NCBI GenBank assembly: GCA_016183615.1
Contig: JACPEG010000027.1
Location: 18,356 to 82,355 of the forward strand
Reading direction: 5' to 3'
Length of the DNA: 64,000 nucleotides
Source: Betaproteobacteria bacterium
Lineage (GTDB): Bacteria > Pseudomonadota > Gammaproteobacteria > Burkholderiales > UBA6910
In this document: piece by piece, positions 25,701-36,555 of the stretch
Layout of the letters: each line of letters begins with the position of its first letter
Numbering within the stretch: position 1 is the stretch's first letter
Notes under the pieces: generated by a model
The model's input: only the letters and a program-made list of their open reading frames with translations
What the model was told of the DNA's origin: nothing
Databases searched by the model: none
Position numbers and translations under genes: made by a program

Positions 25701-28700
25701 CAGCAGCAGCGGCGCCTCTCTCGAAAACACCAGCGCCGGCACCATTGCGGTTGACGCCGGCGGCACCCTCAATCTCGGCAGCGGCACCTTCGATAACAGC
25801 GGCGTTGCGACCATTGACGGGGCGGCAAGCGTGGGCACGCTAACGCTCTCGGCCGGAACGGTGGGCGGCACCGGCGACCTCACTGTTTCAACCGACTTCA
25901 GTGAGGCGGGCGGGACCCTCGGCACGACATTGGCGAATTTGACTTTGAACAAGACCGGCAACCTAACCGTCGGCGCATCCGGTTTTACCGCGACCAACAG
26001 CGTCACCCTCATAGCGACCGGCGGCATCACGTTGGATGGCGCCGTCACCGCCAGCAGCGGCACTGGCGACGCGATCACTCTTTCGGGGACGAGCTTCACC
26101 AACAATGTCGGCGCACTTGCCCTGAGTCCCGGCTCCGGGCGGTGGCTCGTATACTCGGGAAACCCGGCGATTACCAATACCGTAAAAAATGGTTTGGTGG
26201 CTGATTTCAAGCGCTATAACTGCACATACGCGTCCGGCTGTCTTACTCCAGGGACCTCTGTTCCCGGAACCGGTAACGGCTTCCTGTACAGCATTGCACC
26301 AACACTGGCAGTAACGGCTGATGCCAAGACCAAGACCTACGGAGATGCTGATCCGAGTTTCACTTTCGGAACTTCCGGTTTCATAGACGGTGATACTGTT
26401 GCGTCCGCGCTGGCCGGCGGGCTCACCCGCGACGCGGGCGAAACCGTTGCCGGCGGTCCTTATGCTATCAACCAGGGCACCTTGGCCTCGCCGCTTGGCT
26501 ATACCCTAAGCTACACCGGCAACGCCTTCACCATTGACCCGCGGGCGATCACGCTGGCGGCCGATGCGGCGAGCAAGACCTACGGCGATGCCGACCCGGC
26601 GCTCTCGGTGTCGATCAGCGCGGGCAGCCTGGGCAGCGTGACGGTCACCGACACGCTGGCCGAGGTGACGGGCACGGTGACCCGCGAGGCGGGCGAGACG
26701 GTGGCCGGGAGCCCCTACGACCTTCAGCTCGGGGCCGGGGCGAAGGCCGCCAACTACGCCATCACCTTCACCGCCGACAACAACGCCTTCACCATCACAC
26801 CGGCCACGCTGACCTACGTTGCAAATGCCGCCAGTCGGGAGCGCGGCGATCCGAATCCCGCTTTCAGTGGAAACGTAATGGGGTTTGTAAACAATCCCAA
26901 CCTTGGAATTGCCGACACGCAGGCAAACGCGACGAGCGGAATACTTGCCTTCACCAGCCCGGCCACGCAATCCTCGCTTGAAGGGCAATACGCGATCAAT
27001 GGTTCAGGGCTGACGGCCAACAATGGCAACTATGTCTTCAGTCAGGCCCCGGGCAACGCCACGGCGCTCACGGTGACGGCCCCGGTGCACTTCACGTGGA
27101 CATCGAGTACCGGCGGTTCATGGGACGCCGGCTCCAACTGGAACAAGGGCTTCGCACCGGTGACGGGAGCGATCGTGCAGATCCCGGACCTGACGGGCTC
27201 GGTAACGATCACCTACTCCGCCGGAACCTCCTCCGTCAACTCGGTCACGAGCTTTGAGGGGCTGATGCTCTCGGGCGGCACCTTGAACCTGGGCACGAGT
27301 GCCGCCGACGTGTCCACCTTCCATCCCGGCGCGCCGCTCACGCTTGCCGGCGGCAGCCTGGGCGGAGCCGGCACGATTAACGTCAGCGTGCTCAACTGGA
27401 CTGCCGGAACCATGAGCGGCGCCGGAACGACCAACGTGAGCAGCACGTTCGACCTGAGTGGCGCGGCGTCAAAGGTGCTCGACGCGCGCACGCTCAACAT
27501 CGACGCTTCCGGCAGTGCCGCACTGGACGGCAGCGGCGGTTTGACCTTCGCCAACGGCGCCGTGCTCACCAACGCCGGCACCCTCACGGCCACGGCTCCC
27601 GTCAGCGGCAGCGGAACCTTCAACAATGGCGGCAGCGCCACTTTTGGCGAAAGCTATGGCATATCGACCACGAACGTGTCCGGGGGGACCGTCACCTTCA
27701 ACGGCGCGGCGAGCACCGGCACCCTGGCGCTCTCGGGGGGCACGGTGAACGGCACCGGGAGTCTGGCCGTCACCGCCGACTTCGATCAGACCGGCGGCTC
27801 TCTCGGCGCCACCTTTGGCGACCTGGCGCTCACCAGGAGCGGGAACTTCACGGTCGGCAGCGTAACGGCGACCAACTCCGTATCGCTCACCGCCACCGGC
27901 GGGGCGCTCGTGGATGGAAATGGAGCCGGGGTCAACGTCACGGCCCCGAACGCAACCTTGACCGCGGCCAACGGCATCAATCTCGATACCCAGGTCGGCA
28001 ATCTCACGGCCACCACCAGCGCCTCGGGTGATGTCGTGCTGCGTGAGACCGACGGGGCGACTGTGCTTGGCCTGACGGCCGCGGGGGGCAATGCCACGGT
28101 GACGAGCGCCGCCGGCAACCTCAATGTTGTCGGGACGATCAGCGTATCCGGCGGCCTCCTGGAGCTTGATGCCGTGACCGGCAACCTGACGGTTTCCGCG
28201 GCCACCTCCGGGCCCTTCACCGTCAGCGCCCGCGATATCAGCCTTCACGGAACCACTATCAGGGTGCTGGGCAGCAACACGTCTTCCGGGACAACGTTGG
28301 TCACCGCCTCCCGCAACATGACGCTTTCGACCGATGTGGACATGCTGGTTGAGGGCGGCACGGCGACCGGCGGTGCAGTGGAAATATCAGGCGGACCGGG
28401 AACGTTCGCGGGGACGATCGGCGGGGATCTCACGATAAAGGGCGGCAGCGGGGACGGCGCTTCGGCGCTGGTGCACTACAATCCCGACATCGGTACCCTG
28501 TCTGCGCCGCTCGATATCGGGGGCAGCCTGATAATCTCCGGCGCCCCGGGGTCCGCGCCCGTGCTTGATTCGTCCGGCGCCGTTCTTTACGGAGCCAACG
28601 CGTTCGCAGCGCTCAAATCGGATTCCAGCGCAACGCTTTTCATCCGCTTTACCGATCCGGGCAGCAGCGGCTACGTCGTCAACGGAACCGGCGGCGCCAT

Positions 28701-29064
28701 TGCCGACGGTCTCACGGGCATTTTTGCGGGGAATCTGTTCGCGGCGCCCGCGCCGGCCGTCCTCGAAACCAGCACTAACGTGGGAAATCTGGTGGTCGGC
28801 TTTGGAACGGGGCAATTGGTCAGGTCGTCGCCCGCCCTGATCCCTCCCGCGGTGGACGACACCGTAAATTTCATTACTCACGAAATCAACATTTCCCCGG
28901 CAGCCGATACCGGGCTCGTGCTCACGCCCGTCACCACGTCTTTGGTCCAGCCGTCCGTGATCGACGTTTACAGGGACTATGAAAGCGGAAGCACTTTGCT
29001 GCTAAGCGCGGCGGATGCCGAAGCCAGGCGCGAAAAGCTTCTCAAACTGGAAAGCTGCAGGTAG
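22744..29064 (+). CDS. TpsA exoprotein, filamentous-hemagglutinin type with MBG repeats
   Basis: A 2106-residue secreted protein. The signal peptide (residues 1-32, ending AYA) has a basic N-region (KRRWQRK). A two-partner-secretion domain follows to about residue 270, with the NPNG motif at 113-116. The passenger is a long beta-helix of short Gly/Thr/Ser-rich repeats; about residues 1187-1355 hold three MBG (YDG)-type repeats recognised by KTYGDADP, the third degenerate (RERGDPNP). The ATG at 22744 has a GGTGGAG site; an in-frame GTG at 22672 lies before the Fur-like site and is unlikely. Its TpsB partner is 9 kb away at 38295-40049. The role may be adhesin or, given the Fur-like site, a hemophore; neither is shown by sequence. 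Confidence 0.88.
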   Translation: MGAAQGCEKRRWQRKLLSVAIASCFVSAGAYANPTGPAVVAGQASFATQGNLLSITNSPNSIINWQGFSIAGNEVTRFIQQSASSAVLNRVVGIDPSTILGTLQSNGRVVLVNPNGVFFGQGSVVDVAGLVVSSLNLSNADFLAGRFSFPDTPGAKGIENQGTITTRTGGHVYLVAPDIKNSGVITAPGGEILLAAGKSVELVDGFTPDLRVRITAPDNQALNLGSLVAQGGRVGIYAGLIRHSGTVSADTAVVGENGKIILKATRDVTLDAASVASANGPQGGSVTIQSETGTTLVAGTVEARGSEGTGGIVRILGNLVGLTDGASVNASGESGGGTVLIGGDFQGKNPEVQNAWRTYFGSGASIVADAIGTGDGGKVIVWSDDATRAYGTISARGGAQSGNGGLVEVSGKQTLAFDARVDVSAPRGAAGTLLLDPQDIVIDDTTGISNSQLSADTPTAGDPKGSIYFADGGTITFTVTDEALEAQTGNIVLQANRDITVNAGLSDGGLVLTNQTGGERVVLQAGRHIEINSPLITNGAAIWLEADSPHSNGYPATTGTSGANGAGAVRIDATVRSFDTDPATGGKITLIAGSNTSGGTNGGGFELDADVNAGAGGIDVALSTLGTGTLDFFIGSQGQAQFTSTDTGQLKSTGQLKIGEATTAGSDGLGPMGLNDQITIKVDSLAIGTSAGGPVTLADTAGTSLVLTAGDGGISVERPLSTDQPTTIDTTGALTIEAALTTNDNSLTVFAASISGTDFINTGAGSFTCTGTGCPGGTPIIWDGEAGDLNWFTDANWSGDVEPTSADAVEIHSSTGTILISGGDASAKSLIAEVPFQISGTGSLTLADASQFTQSFDLSGSLLGAGAVAVSGSLGNLTWNDGGAMGPGGTFTLGGSSTGTLTGTLTLDRLFQNSGTLTLSGVTINGAVTGSITNAATLVAATGTTNEINVALSNPTNSVIQLLGSLTVSNFPVNAGQITIGTGATFSSSGASLENTSAGTIAVDAGGTLNLGSGTFDNSGVATIDGAASVGTLTLSAGTVGGTGDLTVSTDFSEAGGTLGTTLANLTLNKTGNLTVGASGFTATNSVTLIATGGITLDGAVTASSGTGDAITLSGTSFTNNVGALALSPGSGRWLVYSGNPAITNTVKNGLVADFKRYNCTYASGCLTPGTSVPGTGNGFLYSIAPTLAVTADAKTKTYGDADPSFTFGTSGFIDGDTVASALAGGLTRDAGETVAGGPYAINQGTLASPLGYTLSYTGNAFTIDPRAITLAADAASKTYGDADPALSVSISAGSLGSVTVTDTLAEVTGTVTREAGETVAGSPYDLQLGAGAKAANYAITFTADNNAFTITPATLTYVANAASRERGDPNPAFSGNVMGFVNNPNLGIADTQANATSGILAFTSPATQSSLEGQYAINGSGLTANNGNYVFSQAPGNATALTVTAPVHFTWTSSTGGSWDAGSNWNKGFAPVTGAIVQIPDLTGSVTITYSAGTSSVNSVTSFEGLMLSGGTLNLGTSAADVSTFHPGAPLTLAGGSLGGAGTINVSVLNWTAGTMSGAGTTNVSSTFDLSGAASKVLDARTLNIDASGSAALDGSGGLTFANGAVLTNAGTLTATAPVSGSGTFNNGGSATFGESYGISTTNVSGGTVTFNGAASTGTLALSGGTVNGTGSLAVTADFDQTGGSLGATFGDLALTRSGNFTVGSVTATNSVSLTATGGALVDGNGAGVNVTAPNATLTAANGINLDTQVGNLTATTSASGDVVLRETDGATVLGLTAAGGNATVTSAAGNLNVVGTISVSGGLLELDAVTGNLTVSAATSGPFTVSARDISLHGTTIRVLGSNTSSGTTLVTASRNMTLSTDVDMLVEGGTATGGAVEISGGPGTFAGTIGGDLTIKGGSGDGASALVHYNPDIGTLSAPLDIGGSLIISGAPGSAPVLDSSGAVLYGANAFAALKSDSSATLFIRFTDPGSSGYVVNGTGGAIADGLTGIFAGNLFAAPAPAVLETSTNVGNLVVGFGTGQLVRSSPALIPPAVDDTVNFITHEINISPAADTGLVLTPVTTSLVQPSVIDVYRDYESGSTLLLSAADAEARREKLLKLESCR

Positions 29065-29143
29065 ATTGGTCCATCCGGGTCAATCCGCGCAGCGGGCACA
29101 CCGAATCGCGGGTAAACGCCGCTGCGGCGTGGAGCGGTCTTTC

Positions 29144-29174
29144 AAAAAACGCCCCGATTCCAAGGCGCTTTTTT
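29144..29174. terminator. bidirectional terminator, tpsA / tRNA-Ser
   Basis: AAAAAACGCC, a ten-base loop, and GGCGCTTTTTT form a hairpin with A and T runs on the two sides. It lies between the end of tpsA and the end of the convergent tRNA gene, so it can stop both. Confidence 0.75.
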
Positions 29175-29182
29175 CATCCGTG

Positions 29183-29277
<95 letters not shown>

Positions 29278-29383
29278 GGGTCGGCGCCATTTTAACATAG
29301 CCCACCGGGTGCTTTCCGCCGCCTCGCCAGACCGTTCCCGACATGGGAAAATGGGCCAGCCCGTTCCCCCCTTCGTCCCAAAA

Positions 29384-30592
29384 ATGCGCCATGTCGTCAC
29401 CGGAATATGTGTGCTGTCGCTTGCGGGGTGCAGCGCAGGCGACACGCCGGCACCACCTCCCCGGGATACCCGGGACCTGGTAATCATGACCGTCACCAGC
29501 CCGGTCACCTTCTACCAGGATTCCCAGGGACGCTACGCCGGGCTTGAACATGATCTCGCCCAGCTTTTCGCCCGGGAGCTGAAGCTCCGGCCGAGCTTCG
29601 TGCTGGCCCGGGAGGCAGCCCAGATTCTTCCGGCCCTCGCCAAAGGCAAAGGCCATTTCGCGGCGGCCGGCCTGCGCTGGCGGATCGCCCAGGGGCTCGA
29701 TGCGGACGATCTGCTGGCCAAGGTGGCAGACGCCGCTATCGAATTCACGGTGGTGAATTCCAACCAGTTCGAGGTGGCGCGTAATTTTCATCCCAACCTG
29801 GGAGCGGCATTCTCCGTCGGGCCGCCGGTGCAAATCGCCTGGGCTTTCCCCCAGCACGCCCCGCCGCTGCTCCTGGATCAGGCGCGGGAATTCTTCGAGC
29901 GCATCCGGGGCAACGGCCTGCTGCAACGGCTGATCGACCGCTATTACGGGCACGTGAAGCGGCTTTCCACGAACGATATCGAGCGCTTCCTGGAAAAGAC
30001 GCAATCGGTGCTGCCGAAATATCGCGCCCTGTTCCAGCGGGCCGAGGAGCTGACGGCAATCGACTGGCGACTGCTGGCGGCGCTGGGCTACCAGGAGTCC
30101 CAGTGGAATCCGCTCGCCCCCTCGCCTACCAATGTTCGCGGCCTGATGATGCTCTCCGAGGATACCGCCGACCGGCTGCGGGTCAGCGACCGGCTGGATG
30201 CCCGCCAAAGCATTCTGGCAGGCTCCCGCTACCTGCAGGAGCTGAGGGATCAGCTTCCCGCGACCGTCCAGGAGCCGGATCGCACCTGGCTGGCGCTAGC
30301 CGCCTACAACCTGGGATTCGGTCACCTGCGGGGCGGACGGGCTCTCGCCAGGGTACGGAAGCTGAACCCGGACACCTGGCCCGACATGAAAAAGATGCTG
30401 CCGCTGCTGTCCCGGCCGGAGTACGCTGCACGGCTGAAAAGCGGCGCGGCCCGCGGCGGCGAGGCGGTCATCATGACCGAGAACATCCGCACCTATTACG
30501 ACATCCTCGCCCGGCTGGAGCCGGCGTACAAGCCGGTGTTCCCCCGGCTCGGCGCGAGCGTTGGCAACGTGTCTACGCTGAAAGCCGATTGA
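29384..30592 (+). CDS. mltF: membrane-bound lytic transglycosylase F
   Basis: A 402-residue lipoprotein. The lipobox is LAGC near residue 16. A solute-binding-protein-like regulatory domain (about 30-240) is followed by an SLT-type catalytic domain with the Glu in LGYQESQWNP, then GLMMLSEDTADRL and AAYNLGFGH. It cleaves peptidoglycan at the outer membrane. The ATG at 29384 gives a normal lipoprotein signal; an in-frame ATG at 29351 is closer to a GGGA site and would add eleven residues. Confidence 0.9.
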   Translation: MRHVVTGICVLSLAGCSAGDTPAPPPRDTRDLVIMTVTSPVTFYQDSQGRYAGLEHDLAQLFARELKLRPSFVLAREAAQILPALAKGKGHFAAAGLRWRIAQGLDADDLLAKVADAAIEFTVVNSNQFEVARNFHPNLGAAFSVGPPVQIAWAFPQHAPPLLLDQAREFFERIRGNGLLQRLIDRYYGHVKRLSTNDIERFLEKTQSVLPKYRALFQRAEELTAIDWRLLAALGYQESQWNPLAPSPTNVRGLMMLSEDTADRLRVSDRLDARQSILAGSRYLQELRDQLPATVQEPDRTWLALAAYNLGFGHLRGGRALARVRKLNPDTWPDMKKMLPLLSRPEYAARLKSGAARGGEAVIMTENIRTYYDILARLEPAYKPVFPRLGASVGNVSTLKAD

Positions 30593-30596
30593 CCCT

Positions 30597-30710
30597 CGTA
30601 GGGTGCAACCGCGAAGCGGGTTGCACCAAGGTAACCCAACCGGCGGTACCCACGGTGCGGTTCCGGCTCCAACCGATACGGCGGAACCAGCTTCGCCGTT
30701 CCGCCCTACG
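30597..30710. repeat. CGTAGGG...CCCTACG composite repeat, copy 1
   Basis: Begins CGTAGGGTGCAACCGCGAAG and ends CCGTTCCGCCCTACG; the outer ends are inverted and the left arm is itself a palindrome (GGTGCAACC...GGTTGCACC). The same ends and left arm recur at 61516-61587 with a shorter interior. It fills most of the mltF-serS gap; the remaining 137 bases (30711-30847) hold nothing I can name. Confidence 0.75.
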
Positions 30711-30847
30711 GGCCGGGCATCGCACAAGCCATCGGCGTGCCCCGTCGGGCTTCGGACCGATCGCGGCCAGAGCACCGAGCACGCAGGCGCAATCAACGCA
30801 GCACATTGCCGCATACGCCTTGATCGGTGTTGCGGGCGTAGTCGCCG

Positions 30848-32152
<1,305 letters not shown>

Positions 32153-33472
32153 CTAGGATTTCTTGTTTCGCTTCGCTTGCTCGTCGAGCTCCCGCAGGTG
32201 GGCGAGCTTCTCGCCGATCTTCCCCTCCAGGCCGCGGGGCGTGGGCCGGTAGAAGCTCACCGGCGGCAGGCCCTCGGGAAAGTAATTCTCGCCGGCGGCG
32301 TAGGCTTCCGGCTCGTCGTGGGCGTAGCGGTATTCGCTGCCGTAACCCAGTTCCTTCATTAACCTGGTGGGCGCGTTCCTCAGGTGTTCCGGCACCCGCC
32401 GCGACTGGTCCGAGGCGACGAAGGAACGGGCGCTATTATACGCGACGTAGGCAGCATTGCTTTTCGGGGCGCAAGCCATGTAGATCGCGGCCTGGGCGAG
32501 CGCAAGCTCTCCCTCCGGTGTGCCCAGCCGCTCGTAGGTCTCGCAGGCATCGAGCCCGAGCTGCAACGCCCGCGGGTCGGCAAGCCCGATGTCCTCCACT
32601 GCCATGCGGATCAGGCGGCGCCCGATGTAGAGGGGATCGGCGCCGCCATCCAGCATGCGCACCAGCCAGTAGAGCGCCGCGTCGGGATTCGAGCCCCGCA
32701 CCGATTTGTGGAGCGCCGAAATCTGGTCGTAGAACTCGTCGCCCCCCTTGTCGAAGCGCCGTCCGCCTTTCGCCAGCGCCTGCCTGGCGAACTCCGCGTC
32801 GATGCGGCTTGCCCCCGCGGTCTGCGCCGCGGTCCGGATTTGCTCCAGCAGATTGAGGAGCCGCCGCGCATCGCCGTCCGCATAGCCGATGAGGAGCCCG
32901 CGCGCCGGCTCCTCGAATTCGAGATCCGGCAGGGCCTCGCCGCGCGCCCGGTCGAAAAGAATCCTGAGCTCCTCCTCGGAAAGCGCGGTCAGGACATAGA
33001 CCTGGGCCCGGGACAGCAGCGCGCTGTTGACCTCGAACGAGGGATTCTCGGTGGTCGCCCCGATGAAAGTCACCAGCCCCTGTTCCACGAACGGCAGGAA
33101 CGCGTCCTGCTGGGCCTTGTTGAAGCGGTGCACCTCGTCCACGAACAGGATGGTGGCGCGGCCCGTCTGCTGCAGCGTAAGCTCCGCGCGGGTGATGGCG
33201 TCGCGAATGTCCTTGACCCCCGAGAGCACGGCCGAAAGCGCGATGAACTCCGCATCGAAGGCCCGCGCCATGAGGCGGGCGAGCGTAGTCTTGCCGGAGC
33301 CGGGCGGACCCCACAGGATCATGGAGTGCAATTTCCGCGATTCGAACGCGAGCCGCAGGGGCTTGCCCTCCCCCAGCAGGTGGGATTGCCCCACCACGTC
33401 CTCCAGCCGCCGGGGCCGCAGCCGCTCGGCGAGGGGCGCTTCCGGCTCCCGTCTGGCGAAGAGATCAGTCAC
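32153..33472 (-). CDS. rarA: replication-associated recombination protein A
   Basis: A 439-residue AAA+ ATPase (RarA/MgsA) that acts at stalled replication forks. Walker A is GPPGSGKTT, Walker B ILFVDEVHRFN, and the sensor region is GATTENPSFEVN; the C-terminal tetramerisation part is complete. The GTG at 33472 overlaps the lolA stop (GTGACTGA) and is chosen for that coupling; the open frame extends further but without family similarity. Confidence 0.95.
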   Translation of the reverse strand: MTDLFARREPEAPLAERLRPRRLEDVVGQSHLLGEGKPLRLAFESRKLHSMILWGPPGSGKTTLARLMARAFDAEFIALSAVLSGVKDIRDAITRAELTLQQTGRATILFVDEVHRFNKAQQDAFLPFVEQGLVTFIGATTENPSFEVNSALLSRAQVYVLTALSEEELRILFDRARGEALPDLEFEEPARGLLIGYADGDARRLLNLLEQIRTAAQTAGASRIDAEFARQALAKGGRRFDKGGDEFYDQISALHKSVRGSNPDAALYWLVRMLDGGADPLYIGRRLIRMAVEDIGLADPRALQLGLDACETYERLGTPEGELALAQAAIYMACAPKSNAAYVAYNSARSFVASDQSRRVPEHLRNAPTRLMKELGYGSEYRYAHDEPEAYAAGENYFPEGLPPVSFYRPTPRGLEGKIGEKLAHLRELDEQAKRNKKS

Positions 33473-34130
33473 TAATGACGTCCGCCCCCTTGGGCGGAGC
33501 GAACCGGAACAGTTCGGGCGCGAGGCGGGGGTTGCGCTCGACCCCCGAGAACCGCAGCACCGTGGTCTGCCCGAAGGCGTCGCGCAGCTCCATGGCGGCA
33601 AGCGCCGACTGGACGTTGAATCCCAGGCGCAGGCGCTCGAAGCTTCCCTCCCGGGACTTGGGCGTGGCCTCAAGCCACTCCAGGCCTTCCTGGATGCCGA
33701 GTTCGCTCAAATTGAAGTTTTTCTCGATTTCATTGTCCCCCGAGAGCAGCGCCGCCGGACTGGAGCCGATCGCCCGATCGAGCCTTCTCACGGTGACCTG
33801 TTTCAGTTCCTTGTCGTACACCCAGAGCCGGGCGCCGTCGCCGACGATCAATTGCTCGTAGGGCTTGTCGTAGCTCCAGCGGAACTTCCCCGGCCGCACG
33901 AACTGGAAGGTGCCGCTCGCGGTCTGCACCGGCTTCAGGTTGCGGTCGAGGACGGTCTGGCTGAATTCGGCCTTCGCCGCCTGGGTGGAGCGCACGAAGT
34001 TCTTGAGCTTCTCGATGGCCGCGGCGTGCACCGGGCCGGAAAGCAATCCGATGCATGCCATGGCCAGAAGCGCCGCGCGGCGGGCAGCGTTTTGCCATCC
34101 GCGCTTCCGCCCCGCGCCCTCCGCGTTCAT
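33465..34130 (-). CDS. lolA: outer-membrane lipoprotein carrier LolA
   Basis: A 221-residue periplasmic chaperone that carries lipoproteins from LolCDE to LolB. The signal peptide ends near residue 38 (GPVHAAA). The mature part begins [20 protein letters not shown] and has the family segments [20 protein letters not shown] and LWVYD. The ATG overlaps the ftsK stop (ATGA). It sits in the usual order between ftsK and rarA. Confidence 0.93.
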   Translation of the reverse strand: MNAEGAGRKRGWQNAARRAALLAMACIGLLSGPVHAAAIEKLKNFVRSTQAAKAEFSQTVLDRNLKPVQTASGTFQFVRPGKFRWSYDKPYEQLIVGDGARLWVYDKELKQVTVRRLDRAIGSSPAALLSGDNEIEKNFNLSELGIQEGLEWLEATPKSREGSFERLRLGFNVQSALAAMELRDAFGQTTVLRFSGVERNPRLAPELFRFAPPKGADVISD

Positions 34131-36418
34131 CCCTCGTCCCGCGCCGGCACCAGCACCTCGCGGTTGCCGTTGGCCTGCATGCTGGAAACCAGTCCCGCCC
34201 GCTCCATCTGCTCGATCAGCCGCGCCGCCCGGTTGTAGCCGATGCGCAGGTGCCGCTGCACCAGGGAAATCGAGGCGCGCCGGGATTTCACCACGATTTG
34301 CACCGCCTGGTCGTACAGGGGATCCGATTCGTCCCCGGCGCCGCCGAGATCGCCGCCCATGGCATCCTCTTCCTGGGACTCGAGAACCCCCTCCAGGTAC
34401 TGGGGCTGGCCCTGGTTCTTGAGGTATTGCACCACGCGGTGTACCTCCTGATCCGACACGAAGGCGCCGTGGACCCGCTGCAGGTAGCCCACGCCCGGCG
34501 GCAGGTACAGCATGTCGCCCTGGCCCAGCAGCGCCTCCGCGCCCATATGGTCGAGGATGGTGCGGGAGTCCACCCGGGAGGCCACCTGGAACGCGACCCG
34601 GGCCGGGATGTTGGCCTTGATCAGGCCGGTGATCACGTCCACCGAGGGCCGCTGGGTGGCAAGGATCAGATGTACCCCCGCCGCCCGCGCCTTCTGGGCC
34701 AGCCGCGCAATGAGTTCCTCGACCCGTTTCCCGGCCACCATCATGAGGTCCGCCAGCTCGTCGATCACGACCACGAGGTAAGGAATCTCCTCCAGCGGCT
34801 CCGGCGTCTCGGGCGTGAGGCTTGCCGGGTTGGAAATGGGTTGGCCCGATTTCTTTGCCTCCCTGATCTTCTGGTTGAGGCCGGCCAGGTTCCTCACCCC
34901 GAGCGCCGACATGATGCGGTAGCGCCGGTCCATCTCCGCCGTGCACCATTGCAGCGCGTTAGCGGCCTGCTTCATGTCCGTCACCACCGGAGTCAGCAAG
35001 TGCGGGATGCCCTCGTACACCGAGAGCTCCAGCATTTTTGGATCCACCAGGATGAAGCGCGCCTCGCTCGGCGCGGCCTTGTAGATGAGCGACAGGATCA
35101 TGCCGTTGATGGCCACCGACTTGCCGGAGCCCGTAGTGCCCGCCACCAGCACGTGGGGCATCCGCTCCAGGTTCGCCACCACCGGATAGCCGGCGATATC
35201 CTTGCCCATGGCGATGGTGAGCGGCGATCCGGTGCTGGCATACACCTGGGAGCTCAGGATCTCCGACAGCCGCACGATCTGGCGCTTGGGATTGGGGATT
35301 TCCAGCCCCATGCAGGTCTTGCCCGGGATCGTCTCCACCACGCGAATGGACACCACCGAAAGCGCCCGGGCCAGGTCCTTCATCAGGTTCACGATCTGGC
35401 TGCCCTTTACGCCGACCGCAGGCTCGATCTCGTAGCGGGTGATGACCGGCCCGGGCTGGGCCGCGACTACCTTCACTTCCACGCCGAAATCCATGAGCTT
35501 GCGCTCGATGAGGCGCGAGGTGTACTCGAGGGTTTCCGCCGACAGCACCTCGACGCCTTCGCCCGGCTGATCGAGAAGATGCAGCGGCGGCAGGGGCGAG
35601 TCCGGCAGATCCTGGAACAGAGGCGCCTGCTTTTCCTTCTCCACCCGGATCGACTTGGGAATCTGTACCACCTGGGGCTCGATGCGAATGGGTTCGTGGG
35701 TCTCCAGGCGCTTCTTCTCCTCGTCCACGAATTCCTCACGCCGGGAGAGGGCCTCCGCGCCGGCGCGCCGGTCCTGCCACTCGCCGATGCGCCGCGCAAC
35801 GAACAGCCACCCGGCCTCCAGGGCACCACCAAGCGCCTCGACAAAGCGGATCCAGGAAAGCCCCGTGAACAGGCTGATGCCGATCGCGATCAGCGCCACC
35901 AGGACCAGCGTCGCACCGGTGAACCCCGTGACCTTGGCGAGCGCCCCGCCCCCCACTGCGCCCATCATGCCCCCGGGGGCCAGAGGCAGCGCCGCCTGGA
36001 GGGAGTAAAGCCGCAGCGATTCCAGGCCGCTGCTGGCGAGGAGCAATACCACGAACCCGATGACCGATACCGCGAATGAGCGCCGGTCGAGAAACATCAC
36101 GTTCTCGATGCGCCTGTAGCCCCAGAGACAGGCAAACAGCAGAAACGCCACCCACCACCACGCCGAAACCCCGAACGCGTAGAGCAGGATATCGGAGATC
36201 CACGCGCCGAACCTGCCCCCGGCGTTATGAATCTCGGCCTGGGCGCCGCTGTGGGACCAGGCGGGATCGGCGCGGTCATAGGTGACGAGGACCAGAACCA
36301 GGTAGAGGGCCGCGGCGACCAGGGCGATCCAGCGCGATTCCCTGAGCAGGGCGGCGAGCCGCGGCGACAGGGGATTGCCCCCCGCCTTGTCCGCCATCGG
36401 TTTTTCTGCGAAAAGCAT
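34127..36418 (-). CDS. ftsK: DNA translocase FtsK
   Basis: About 763 residues. Four N-terminal transmembrane helices, a short linker, the RecA-like motor with Walker [10 protein letters not shown] and [12 protein letters not shown], and a C-terminal gamma winged-helix domain ([33 protein letters not shown]) that reads KOPS sites. It moves chromosome ends through the septum for XerCD/dif resolution. The ATG at 36418 lies after the TATAAT promoter; an ATG at 36397 is also possible. The linker is short, as in many betaproteobacteria. Confidence 0.95.
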   Translation of the reverse strand: MLFAEKPMADKAGGNPLSPRLAALLRESRWIALVAAALYLVLVLVTYDRADPAWSHSGAQAEIHNAGGRFGAWISDILLYAFGVSAWWWVAFLLFACLWGYRRIENVMFLDRRSFAVSVIGFVVLLLASSGLESLRLYSLQAALPLAPGGMMGAVGGGALAKVTGFTGATLVLVALIAIGISLFTGLSWIRFVEALGGALEAGWLFVARRIGEWQDRRAGAEALSRREEFVDEEKKRLETHEPIRIEPQVVQIPKSIRVEKEKQAPLFQDLPDSPLPPLHLLDQPGEGVEVLSAETLEYTSRLIERKLMDFGVEVKVVAAQPGPVITRYEIEPAVGVKGSQIVNLMKDLARALSVVSIRVVETIPGKTCMGLEIPNPKRQIVRLSEILSSQVYASTGSPLTIAMGKDIAGYPVVANLERMPHVLVAGTTGSGKSVAINGMILSLIYKAAPSEARFILVDPKMLELSVYEGIPHLLTPVVTDMKQAANALQWCTAEMDRRYRIMSALGVRNLAGLNQKIREAKKSGQPISNPASLTPETPEPLEEIPYLVVVIDELADLMMVAGKRVEELIARLAQKARAAGVHLILATQRPSVDVITGLIKANIPARVAFQVASRVDSRTILDHMGAEALLGQGDMLYLPPGVGYLQRVHGAFVSDQEVHRVVQYLKNQGQPQYLEGVLESQEEDAMGGDLGGAGDESDPLYDQAVQIVVKSRRASISLVQRHLRIGYNRAARLIEQMERAGLVSSMQANGNREVLVPARDEG

Positions 36419-36443
36419 TCTGGGGAGTGGCTTAACGGTCCCC

Positions 36444-36465
36444 ATTATAACGCACTTCGAGTGCG
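36444..36465 (-). promoter_or_regulatory. ftsK promoter with inverted repeat
   Basis: A perfect TATAAT on the minus strand (36449-36444) is preceded by CGCACT-CGA-AGTGCG (36465-36451), an inverted repeat in the spacer region. The repeat could be an operator or the end of a repeat element. The likely transcript start is near 36437. Confidence 0.55.
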
Positions 36466-36501
36466 CCATTTTCCGTTAAAGTTCAACCCCCTAAAACACA
36501 A

Positions 36502-36522
36502 GCCCCGCCTGTGCGGCGGGGC
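36502..36522 (-). terminator. terminator after FecR gene
   Basis: GCCCCGCC, a five-base loop and GGCGGGGC form a perfect 8-bp GC hairpin followed on the minus strand by TTGTGTTTT. It should end transcripts of the FecR gene before the ftsK promoter. Confidence 0.8.
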
Positions 36523-36555
36523 CCCTGCGCTACTGCCCGAGAATCGGATTCGATT

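Noticed and set aside
23827..28881. Several minus-strand open frames of 140-450 codons within tpsA
   Set aside because: They are antisense to the repetitive exoprotein, which lacks stops in other frames because of its Gly/Thr-rich codons.
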